From Sipunculus nudus (Eukaryota; Annelida; Sipuncula; Golfingiida; Sipunculidae), in contig CM049314.1 in the NCBI GenBank assembly GCA_026874595.1, positions 9,046,729 through 9,110,728 on the forward strand: DNA of 64,000 bases. Direction: 5' to 3'. The position numbers and the translations under genes were made by a program. Position 1 is the first letter of the stretch; each line of letters starts with the position of its first letter. Below are positions 46,801-56,645 of this stretch, one piece after another. Below the pieces are notes generated by a model. That model did no database searches. It was not told the origin of the DNA and saw only the letters and a list, made by a program, of their open reading frames with translations.

Positions 46801-48510
46801 AACAACGTCGCAAATGTAACCACACGCACAACATTTATAACGTTATGTGTAACATTTTGCAAACGTCTCTATAACATTTCCTAATATGTTATACTTTCCG
46901 ACTTTTAGGACGTCCGATAAAACGTTCTCAGCATGTGTAAAATCAGTTGTATAGCGCAGTAAAAATCTGTATTTTCACCTGTTTTAGATTGTGCACCATA
47001 ACGTATATATAACAGTATATCTATATTTTAAATAACTTTGTGTATATTTGAAAATTACATTCACAGACCCGACTAATTTGCAATGTTTAGGATACGTACA
47101 TTTTACGTGCAAAACAACGTCGCAAATGTAACCATATGCACAACATGTGAAACGTTGTGTGTAACATTATGCAGACGTCTCTTCGACATTGCCTAAAATG
47201 TTATACTTCCGGGTATTGCAGACGTTCACCATAACGTTCCCAACATGTTTCTTGACCGTTGTATACAGCGTCGTAAAAATCCGTATTTTCATCAGCTTTA
47301 CATTGTCCACCGTATCGTATATAAAACCGTATATTAATGTTTGAAGAAATGTTGAGTATATTTGTAATTTAAACATATTGAATCGACTAATTTGCAATGT
47401 TTAGGATACGTTAATTTTATGTGCCAAAACAACGTCGCAAATGTAACCACACGCACAACATGTATAACGTTATGTGTTATATTTTGCAAACGTCCCTATA
47501 ACATTTCCTAATATGTTATACTTTCCGACTTTTAGGACGTCCAATAAAACGTTCTCAGCATGTGTCAAATACGTTGTATACAGCGCAGTAGAAATCTGTA
47601 TTTTCACCTGTTTTAGATTGTGCACCATAACGTATATATAACAGTATGTCCATATTTAAAATAACTTTGTGTATATTTGAAAATTACATTCACAGACCCG
47701 ACTAATTTGCAATGTTTAGGATACGTACATTTTACGTGCAAAACAACGTCGCAAATGTAACCATATGCACAACATGTGAAACGTTATGTGCAACAATTTG
47801 CAGACGTCTCTTCGACATTGCCTAAAATGTTATACTTCCGGGTATTGCAGACGTTCACCATAACGTTCCCAACATGTTTCTTGACCGTTGTATACAGCGT
47901 CGTAAAAATCTGTATTTTCATAAGCTTTATATTGTCCACCGTATCGTATATAAAACCATATATTAATGTTTGAAATAACGTTGCGTATATTTGTAACTTA
48001 AACATATTGGACCGAAACTTTGCAATGTTTACGATACGTCCATATAACGTGCCGAAAAACGTCGCAAACCTAACCGCATGCACAACATAAAAAACTTTTA
48101 ATGCAACGTTTCTAAAACGTCCGTTTGCCGTTGCCAATAATATTTTACTTTAGAGTAGTTAGGACGTTAAGTATAACGTTCGCACCATGTTTTACAAAGG
48201 TTTTTAAACAATATTGCAGAATAAGGAACCTGATCGAAATTCAGAACGTGTCCATTAACGTGTACATAACGTTTGATGTACGTTACATAATAACAATACA
48301 ATGCGTTTTAACCAAAGGCGTTTTGGAAGTACAGGACAACGTTATTTAAATGTAAATACAAGGTTATATTAGAACGTTACATAAAGTACCTTGGACGGAC
48401 GTTCCTGTATTTCAATATGACGTAAACTTGACGTTGCCTGCACGTTTCTAAATAATGTTATGACCTGTAACTTTCCACGAACGTTAGGTTTACGTACTGT
48501 GTTTGCAGGG
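43880..48510 (+). repeat. Dimeric array, 313-bp monomers rich in AACGTT
   Basis: The motif CGACTAATTTGCAA recurs about every 313 bp from 44243 to 47698, in two alternating forms: ACCGACTAATTTGC with CATATTGA before it, and CCCGACTAATTTGC with CATTCACAGA before it. The higher-order unit is therefore about 628 bp. Each monomer carries several ACGTT/AACGTT/ACGTC motifs, making it a CpG-bearing island of repeats in AT-rich DNA. The right edge reads ACGTACTGTGTTTGCAGGG (48510), which looks like a transposon terminus (inverse CCCTGCAAACACAG). The left-hand matching terminus was not found. Confidence 0.9.
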
Positions 48511-48807
48511 ATAGAGTTTAAATAAGATAACTGGTACAACGACACCTGGCTTATATAATGAGAGCACTTTTCCTGAGCTTTCTTTTCTAACGACAAAGTC
48601 GGTTGGAAGGACCATTCCCCAAGTGGGAACGGTAAATTGGGCATGACCCAAACATATGGGACATTACAATACCAGATTTTATCAATCAAGACATTTTAGT
48701 TGATAACAATAATCACCGGGATTTATAAAGATATACAGCGTTATGTAAACTGTAAGGACGAAGTTTTGCCGCTCTTATCGAGGATTGTGCTAGGGAAAAG
48801 CAAACAA

Positions 48808-48852
<45 letters not shown>

Positions 48853-51605
48853 CCTCTTAGTTCATCCTACCGAAAAGTAGGCAGGTTTCCCGATGAAAGC
48901 TCTCAAAACTGTGAATAGTTACGGTAATAAATAAACCTGCTTAACGGTCGATAGAATGAAACTTATTTTTTATACTTTCTTGATGTGATGACCAAAGAAT
49001 CTTGTAACTTCATTCCACTAAATTGTTAAATGTTTAATCTTTCAACCAAATATACTATCAGGAGATACTGATTAAAATATTTTTTATCATTTTTACCTCC
49101 GTGAGGCAACCAAAATAGTAGGCCATATATCTCAATGCTTGAAATAAAAATATATTAGTTTAATACCAGTATCAATCTGCCTAGTTCCCTACGCTCATCT
49201 GGACTTGGTTTGACATCAGTGGACCAAAAGAATTATTGAAGGTGTGAGGAGCGTTTAAATAAAGGAACTGTCAATTGCATACGCTGTAACAAAAGTCGGT
49301 CTTAATGGACTTTACTTATCAATATAAATAAGTGGATTATGTATTATATAGAACAATCAATGTTTGTGATTGCATTAATGTGATTGCATTGTGATTGCAA
49401 ATGGATAATGAGCGCTAGCTTTATACACCGTTAATAATGAGCATAGTTGGTTATAAAGGTTGAATCACTTTCACGCTAAGTTTAATAGTAATGCGCACTT
49501 GTGATGACAAATCCGATGACTGGCGCTTATGGGAGAAGTATTATTTTGCTTCAAGGTTAATTGTGTTCAGTCTTTTATTTAAGGAATCAACAGGGTAGGA
49601 GAACAATGTTTTATCTTGTTTAAATCAGATTTACTTGTCAGTAAAGAGTCTAATCCTGTACTGATGCTGTAAAAAACACTGGCTTGTTATATATGTGTGT
49701 TTACAGAGGAACCAACGCTTATACTGCTGAGGGGACAATACTTGTGCCGTTTATTTCTCAATATAAAGGACTATAATGTGGTTAGAAAGGGAATTATAGT
49801 TAGGTTATTCCTTCTTTTCAAAAGTTTCTTCATTGTTTGCAAACAACACTCTTTAGATCTATATGTAGAACAATACTTACACTTATCGAGCGCTTATATT
49901 TAATTTGTATACCTAGTTGATTATGCATCCTCTAGTCCGAATCAGAACGGGAATGACAGGTATAGGACTAACCCATTTAAACAATGATATTAATCGACTG
50001 ATTTCCTCATCATAAATAAAATATATAAAAAAAGGAAAGTGATTAAAAAAGTACATAATATCCATGTACATTACGACAATATAGGGATACCCCATGTATG
50101 AACTACAAACAGGTTTATAAGGGGAGTGTGGGAAATGTGTTAATGTGCGAAAATGGGTGAAGACTTACGATGGTTATATGACGAACAACCGTGACCTTCC
50201 ATAGATTTTACAAGAGGCTGTTATATTACTTTTCTGACCTTAATTTCACCTGTTTAAACTGCTAAGGTGAGCTAGTTCAATAGTCCGTCAAAGTAATTTA
50301 AGAAGAAAACTTTGATAAAACCATATTTTGTAAAACCCCTTGCAGCAGCAAAGATTAAGTTTGCTTCTTTATTGTATACATACGTAGATAAAGCGACCGC
50401 CACCTGCTGTACGATATACTGATCAAACAACGCCGACTTCTTTGAGCCCTGTTAGGTAGCTGTGTGTTTGGTTTGCTGACAAAAAGGCTTCACATTCATT
50501 CTGCTCGTATCACGGCAATTTTGCGTACTTTCTTTAAGGAAGATTAACCATATTATGGTTTAATACACATCATGCAGTAATCTGGTCTGACAAAGTGGTC
50601 TGAAGAGTCCAACAGCCTAGTTAATTAACTGGAGCGCATTTGTTAAGTCCCAAATTCATAACTGACCTATATTAAGCAAAAATATTGTATATGTCATAAA
50701 TATTGTAAACAATGATGAATATTTAATATATGTAATGTAGGCATTGCTGGATATATAAAATGGACGCATATTCAGAAACTTTGGGGATACAACATACGAA
50801 AAACATCAACCGTGCGCATCAAAACCCACAAACCATAATGAACAGGATACTGCACAATATACTGCACACTTTATATGTTATACGTTGAGATCATGACTCA
50901 GCACGGCTTGTTATTGGTATGGACTGTAGAAACATAACATATATGTCGTGAACTTTGTGTCAATGCAAAAATGCAGTTTTTCGAGCGAGTGAAGCATAGG
51001 CTGTGGCCCCATCACTCAGCAGTAAATATTTGGGCCTCGCCTGCGGGTCCTGGTACACTGTGAACCTAACCGATGAACAATAGTCATTTTGTATATTTAC
51101 TTGTCTATTAAAGGTCTTGTCATTGTTGTACCAATAAATAAATCCTGGTTTGTTATATTTGTGTTTTGAGGGAGGAAACAGCGGTTATACTGTTAATTGA
51201 TAGGATAATAATTGTGCCGTTTATTTCTCAATACAAAGGACTATAGGTTGATTAAAAGGGAATAATGGTAAAATAATTTCTTTTTGCCAAAAGTGTTTCC
51301 ATGCAGGCAGAGGCGCCCACTTTCGGATAGAATCATTGGTAAAACAGTATTGACTCTTACCGAGCGCTCGTATTTTCTCAGTTACTTTGATGATCATTAC
51401 CTATTACAGTGGCTTGAACACAGATAGTTGTTGACACAGATATTGGGAGAATATATGCTTAGTCAGAACCGGGTAACTTAAAGTTTCACGAGAAAGTAAA
51501 TTTAACAGAGTAATAGCAAGTACATCTTCACAACTTAAAATTGATCACAAACCAATGCAGCCCCCATGATTCCGGAACAGAAATATCAACGTTTGGCTAA
51601 CTCAG
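48511..51605. repeat. Segmental duplication, copy 1, main block
   Basis: Collinear with 56931-59480 at high similarity. It shares AACGACACCTGGCTTATATA, TCTAACGACAAAGTCGGT, ACGGTCGATAGAATGAAACT, CGTTGAGATC.TGACTCAGCA and TTTCACGAGAAAGTAAAT in order. Copy 1 has extra sequence near 49370-49700 and about 270 bp at 50490-50765 that copy 2 lacks. Open frames in it are not conserved as protein between the copies. Confidence 0.9.
48811..48851. repeat. (AT)n microsatellite
   Basis: About 20 AT units, largely absent at the equivalent place in copy 2. Confidence 0.95.
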
Positions 51606-51747
51606 ATTCTTTTTATAAAATTTTGCCGTAGTTGATTGTTTAGGCATCGTGAATAGTAAAGAGTTTTTTCCTTTCCTTCATATTTAAATGCACCACAGCC
51701 TAACACATTTTTAAATTTCTGATACCCAAGCATAATCTTTTACTTAC

Positions 51748-52150
51748 CAATACATTCATTTTTAAATAGGAATTATGGGCACTGGAAATGTGCGGATCCG
51801 TATCTATCAGCAGATATGCTGTGAAGTGTAATGAACGCCCCGAAGTTGAATAATGCAATTTTAAATCATCGAGTGTTAAACAAAAATTCCAGCTATAATG
51901 AAGCACATATCCTCTTGCAACATAGAGATGTCAAGAAAAGTAAAACCTGTTAATTTTTTAAGGTGAAGATAAAGTAATGTATAAATACTTGACCAAGCGT
52001 AAATGTCATATTTGAATATCAGCGCTTTCCAAAGATATTGCAATATCCAGACAGACGTCAGGAAACAGATGCACCTCATGAGTGAATGATGTAACGTGGG
52101 ACGGTAACTGCTGTATACATTGTTGGCTGAGCGTCCGGTCACCAGCGTCT
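51748..52150 (-). other. Possible 5' exon with strong splice donor
   Basis: On the minus strand a GC-richer, promoter-like stretch (52150-52260) is followed by an ATG at about 52083 with a hydrophobic start (MRCICFLTSVWILQYLW). Further on, an open frame ends at a strong donor, TTG followed by GTAAGT (51748/51747). The two frames differ and no downstream exon was found, so this may be an untranslated first exon or chance. Confidence 0.2.
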
Positions 52151-53348
52151 AGGTAGGTCGCCACTGGAGCCTAGCAAGAGAATATCGCATACTACTCCCG
52201 ACTCCCCGACATCAACAGACGCCGAGGCCCCGAATGCAGTTCAACAAGTGCAGTATACAGCACGGCTCCGACGAGCTTTAGGTTTAAGTGGTATTTAAGT
52301 CTGTTAAACTTCTTATATTGTGAACTTCAGAGTGTAAATTGTGTGTAAAGGCAAGGTGATTTGCATTTGTTAAGGTGGCATCGTCGTTTGTATCCCTAAA
52401 ATTATTGTTTTTGTGGAAAAGGGATGGGGGGGGGGTACTTTTAGGTCATTTACTCTCCCATATACTTGCGCAAAAGTGAATCCGGTGACATTATGGATTG
52501 TCAACATAAACTAAATAAATTAATTACGTCCGAGGAAGCTGTGTACTAACAGGGGCAGTGTGAGGTGATAAGGCATGCCTAGCCGCACCCTCCCGTGACT
52601 TACAGATGTGTAGCCAATGAAACGTTTACAGTCGAAGAAAGTGCTGACCCACTCGCACAGACTTATCTCTGTTTATTGGTCTTTGCCTAATAACACAAAT
52701 AAATAAGTGCACAAATACGATAATCATGCAAATTACCAAATCCAAGGTGCAGTATCTATCGTGGCAGTTGTGTTAGTGTCAACACGATGTTTGCTCCGTA
52801 GTCAGACTGTCCTTACACATGTGTAAATGTAGCCACCTGATTTTATCGGTTATTGTGACTTTTCCGGTATTGTGCCTCTATCTATATACACATGGAAAAA
52901 TGAAAACGTTAATACCAGCTTCGATTCAAACATTAGACCACAAATGGAATTAGATTTAGATGACATCGAGGGGCTCTTAAAATGGATATTAACTGGAAGG
53001 TACTCTTTCACAATATAGGCTGTATTTAGTTTATGTTAATGAATAAAATTTAATACCAAAAAAAGTGAACGTAGCCGCTAGCGCCACCCTGTATCTGTAT
53101 AAAAGACCAATGCTGCTGCTAATACGAAATCATGAATTGCCATAGAACAGTTGAGTAAGGTGTTTTTCCTAATATTTTAATGCGAAAAACTGAATAGGGT
53201 CCCTTCGTTCATCCGTATGAAGAATCACGTCAGGTTCCTGTGGTGATATGAAAATGCTTGGGGTAAGAGGCTAACTTTCTGAATCATCCGAAAAAGGAAA
53301 TCAATCAGTCCGTCGGTTCATGCATGTTTCGCTTGCCCTGCTTTGAAA

Positions 53349-53434
53349 GAGAGAGAGAGTGAGAGAGAGAGAAGGATATGGGATTATTTATAAAGGACTC
53401 TTAATTATTCATACGGGATATCTGAATAATTGTA

Positions 53435-53519
<85 letters not shown>

Positions 53520-53520
53520 C
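53349..53520. repeat. (GA)n and (AT)n-(AG)n microsatellites
   Basis: GAGAGA run at about 53347-53373, then AT units (53438-53488) continuous with AG units (53489-53519). Confidence 0.95.
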
Positions 53521-53559
53521 TGTATCGAACTGCATCACCGAGCACAGGGAAAATAAAGT

Positions 53560-53696
53560 CCTTTGTACACATGTGCACCTGCTGTTATCACAGGGGCTAC
53601 TTTTGAAGTTCCGGTCTATGATCATTATTGGAATAACACAAACACAACTCATCGACTGATTGAAGTACTTGCATTTAACGTGAGTTTTCTACCTTC
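53560..53696 (-). pseudogene. Lectin-like gene 2, third exon with in-frame TAG
   Basis: The reading SCVCVIPIMIIDRNFKSSPC...CTC matches the second half of a C-type lectin-like domain. The spacing from the first cysteine to the PC cysteine is 18 residues, identical to gene 1 exon 3 (DC...VPC), followed by a last cysteine 7-8 residues on. The acceptor that fits the phase-1 junction (GCAG followed by GA, 53697/53696) puts a TAG at the third codon (53691-53689), and its pyrimidine tract is poor. The frame also runs on past the domain end into the microsatellite without a nearby stop. The Trp seen in gene 1 is Phe here. Best read as a decayed exon; an unseen alternative acceptor or an assembly error could change this. 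Confidence 0.5.
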
Positions 53697-53861
53697 CTGC
53701 CCATATTTTCCCTTGCGTCAATCGGAAGTTTGCGATAATGAGGCTTCCGATCATGCGTCGCGTTTTTAATGATAACATATAGGAAATGGTTTTGGTTTTC
53801 ATAATTTCTTGGAAATAAGCGGCAGTTTCTGTTAACCGACTTGCAAATAAGTGGCGTCGTC

Positions 53862-54065
53862 TGTATATGGTTTAAAATGATATATACGTTATCGGTTTTT
53901 ATAAGAAAATATGACTTATTGGCACTTTAGTGAGACTAGAGTGCAAATCGATAGCAAACGATGATGCCACCTTAAATGTATCATTTATTATAATTTAAAT
54001 GTTTTAATGATCAGCTCGCCATGCAGTCATAGCTTTAAACATCATATAGCTATGACTGTTGCTTG
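53862..54065. repeat. Segmental duplication, copy 1, right block
   Basis: Nearly identical to 60768-60977: TTTAAAATGATATATACGTT at the start, AAACGATGATGCCACCTT in the middle and GACTGTTGCTTGTGT at the end. Here it falls inside intron 2 of lectin-like gene 2. Confidence 0.9.
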
Positions 54066-54596
54066 TGTTATGAATGCCCTTTTTTTGCAGAAAAAAATAT
54101 CAAGTATTTGCATAAGGAAACAGCCGTTTTCAACTCGATGATTCCGATACTAATTGGATTAATAACCTTTATTAATTCATCGTAATTACTGCAAATTACC
54201 TACAAAGAAGACAGAGTCTAGGGTTTTGACTTAGGAATGGTGTTATGCATATAACCATGGAGGAAAAGTTTGTTTACTGGAGACGACCCCTCAGCTTTGA
54301 AAGTGATATCTCAATTCAGTATCTAAATAATATCTCAATTCAGTAGCCCATTTGTTCAGAAAGGGTAATATATTACAAAACTATACTCCCCTGGCTTGCT
54401 GATATTGTTTATTTAAAAGCAAGAGTTGGCAAGAGATAATCAAAGAGAAAACATCAGTAATTACATTAACATGGTAATTATAAGTGATAAAACGGGCATC
54501 ATCAAACGGGTCCTTTGTGAGCTGAAGCTGTTCGTCTTCACCAAGGACACATGAATGTCTGCACAGTTAACACCTTTCAATTAGAAATTAATGTAT

Positions 54597-54637
<41 letters not shown>

Positions 54638-54771
54638 TGTTTTTACCTTGTTGGCATTTTATGTTAAAATAATTAAAGACGTACCTGCATTTTTGAGAGT
54701 TTAAACATAGTGGTTACTTTTGCTAAAGATATAGTGTTCGGCGAGATGGACTGATATGAGAAATCCCTTAC
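54066..54771 (-). other. Intron 2 of lectin-like gene 2 (rest)
   Basis: No repeat apart from an (AT)n run at 54604-54636. A phase-1-compatible open stretch after an acceptor-like GTGCAG (about 54562, minus strand) lacks the cysteines expected of a third lectin exon, so it is not called. Confidence 0.35.
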
Positions 54772-54981
54772 CTGTTGATATAACAGGTTGCCAGTGGTCA
54801 AATGGAAACCGTTTAACAGCAAGCCACGTGTGTTTAATCGATGAATTTTCCATTTGCCTCCTTATTTTTTTTCGGTCTTCTGTCCCCAAATATCCAGGCA
54901 GCCTCATGTTAAGACGGCTGCATTTTGTTTCAGCGTTTGTTCTGGTAGATAGTCCAGCGTGAAAAGTAATTTCTTTTATAC
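54772..54981 (-). CDS. C-type-lectin-like gene 2, exon 2
   Basis: A 210-nt exon, phase 1 at both ends, bounded by an excellent acceptor (T-run then CAG) and donor (ACAG followed by GTAAGG). It encodes 69 full codons that align by eye with gene 1 exon 2: NAETKC (gene 1 QAETEC), a following hydrophilic helix region (EDRKKIRRQM), TWLAVKRF (gene 1 YWIGWR) and a later Trp (DHW). This is the first half of a C-type lectin-like domain, an extracellular fold often used for sugar or protein binding. The extra N-terminal cysteines of gene 1 are absent. It joins in frame to the signal-peptide exon at 55921-55975. Whether the product is made depends on exon 3, which carries a stop. Confidence 0.78.
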
Positions 54982-55920
54982 CTGAAAAAAAAAACCAGGT
55001 GCAATATAAGAGTACTTCTCAGAAAAAAAATATGAAGGAGGCCTACATGCAGTTTTTAGTTACTCATACTTGATACATTGAATAATGTTAATGTAACTGC
55101 CTACAGTAAAAGTTACGGAATGCTTTTATATTTATGTTACCAATACCAGCGCTTGAATTCAACACGCTGTATCAGCTGTACCTTTTATATAAAATAATAT
55201 TAAAATATTATAAATCTGTAAGGCTTTCTCTGCTTTCATCAGGAGAAGACCAGCGCGGTGTGACCTTGTAATTGTCATGACTTGTTTGTAATCCAAAAGA
55301 AAATGTAAAATTATTCCATGTACAGCCTTCACGCAGTGGATGAGCATTGCAGGAGTCCTATACCTCCTTCGCTTTAACCGAAGCTTTTTTTAGCAAGATT
55401 TATTGAGGTTTCACCAAAAGCCTGATACAAGGTCACATAATTTTATCAGAGAATTAGTGCATAGTGTTACGTGTTTAAATTTAATGCACAAGGAGACAGT
55501 CTGTTATTGGTCCCATTATATCTCCTGGCCTGGCACCCCAAAACTCTTGTTATATAAAGCAGCGTTTAAGCCGAAGCAGATATAGAAAGACTAAAGGGTA
55601 TAAACGCTGCTCGAAGAGTGCACATTCCGAGCGGATTTTCCCTTCATCATGGCATTAAGTGGTAATGGCATAGACGGGTAAATTATTGTCAAGATTTTTA
55701 TACATAACGAATAATTGTCGAAAATGCCCGGGGTGGTAGTCGTTAAAGTAGATAAACCATGCGTTCACAAAGAGGCAGAAAGTATTTTTTATTACACACA
55801 GTGTTCATCAGATGTATGGATCTTCAAACATCGAGTAGCACAAATGTAAAAGAAGTGTCATTTATAGGAATATATATGACTTTCGTCATAATTGAAAAGA
55901 TAATGTAAGTTTAAACGTAC
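54982..55920 (-). other. Intron 1 of lectin-like gene 2
   Basis: GTACGT donor at its start (55920) and polypyrimidine-CAG acceptor at its end (54982). No repeats or exons seen inside. Confidence 0.6.
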
Positions 55921-55975
55921 CTGTAATGGCATCAAAACTGCTGTGAAAGATTAGAATAATAACCAGAAAATACAT
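55921..55975 (-). CDS. C-type-lectin-like gene 2, exon 1 (signal peptide)
   Basis: ATG at 55975-55973 begins MYFLVIILIFHSSFDAIT, a short hydrophobic segment followed by small and polar residues, as in a cleavable secretion signal. The exon has 18 codons plus one base and ends ACAG followed by GTACGT, a strong donor in phase 1 that matches the phase-1 acceptor of exon 2. The start was chosen as the only ATG directly in front of the hydrophobic run; CCAATG gives a moderate initiation context. The predicted product would be secreted. The gene follows gene 1 in the same orientation, as in a tandem lectin cluster. Confidence 0.65.
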
Positions 55976-56374
55976 TGGACAAAGTAAACGTACACAGCTC
56001 TCTGATAGCTTTACACGAATTAGAAGAACCCTGTTCGTATCGCGTTATCAGATACTACATGATAAGCTACTGCTACAACAATTCCAGTAACCAGGCATGG
56101 AGGTTTTAAGTAAACAATTAGGACAGACCTCCATACAGATCCATACAGAGAAAGGCCAATTTTTATTATGCGAGATAAACAAAGCCCGCTGGTTTTGTAA
56201 GTAATAGCCGGGGTATAGTTGCAAGTGTGTGCAAATATCATGGCATATATTATAATGCCACCCACGGATCTACACTAACATGCTTTTATTTGCAGACAAT
56301 ATTCACGAGAACTGACAATCGTCACTTCAACTTAGTCAAGCATGAGATAAATAACATGTCAATGGGCAGAACAT
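55976..56374. other. Upstream region of lectin-like gene 2
   Basis: Would hold the promoter on the minus strand. An AT-rich TATAATATATG-like stretch lies near 56255 (minus strand), but no transcription start can be fixed. Confidence 0.3.
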
Positions 56375-56377
56375 ATT

Positions 56378-56645
56378 AGGCAAAGCCGGGAGATCATAAG
56401 TTCGAATCTTAGCGTCCAGCTTTGAGATTTTTCACGCTTGGCCGTCACCCAGTCTGAGCGCTCTGTGGACAAAATGAGAAGGCTGTGGCCACAGTCGTGG
56501 TTCCCTCACAGACGAGTGCGTCTTTCCAGGGTTGTTTGGTGTTATGAAACAGAAATGGGAAGGATTACACACCCAGGACCTCGACCCTGGCTGATGATCT
56601 TCAGTTACCCCCGATCACGTAGTCCGAAACCGCAATGTACATAAA
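56378..56645 (+). mobile_element. tRNA-derived SINE, second copy, 5' truncated
   Basis: Starts with GCCGGGAGATCATAAGTTCG and B-box-like AGTTCGAATCT. It shares the CACCCAGTCTGAGCGCTCTG and GTTTGGTGTTATGA core with the 37.46-37.76 kb copy. The A-box part of the head is missing. Confidence 0.65.

Noticed and set aside
44473-48137. Minus-strand frames of 80-137 codons repeated across 44-48 kb
   Set aside because: Same reason: they track the 628-bp dimer and break at ordinary substitutions.
9000-48510. CRISPR-like spaced repeats
   Set aside because: Units are directly abutting without unique spacers, in an intron-bearing eukaryotic context; no cas-like gene is present.
54530-54562. Acceptor-like GTGCAG with a phase-1 open stretch as alternative third exon of lectin-like gene 2
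   Set aside because: The stretch lacks the cysteines needed to complete the lectin-like fold and soon meets a stop; the 53.6-kb segment fits better despite its TAG.
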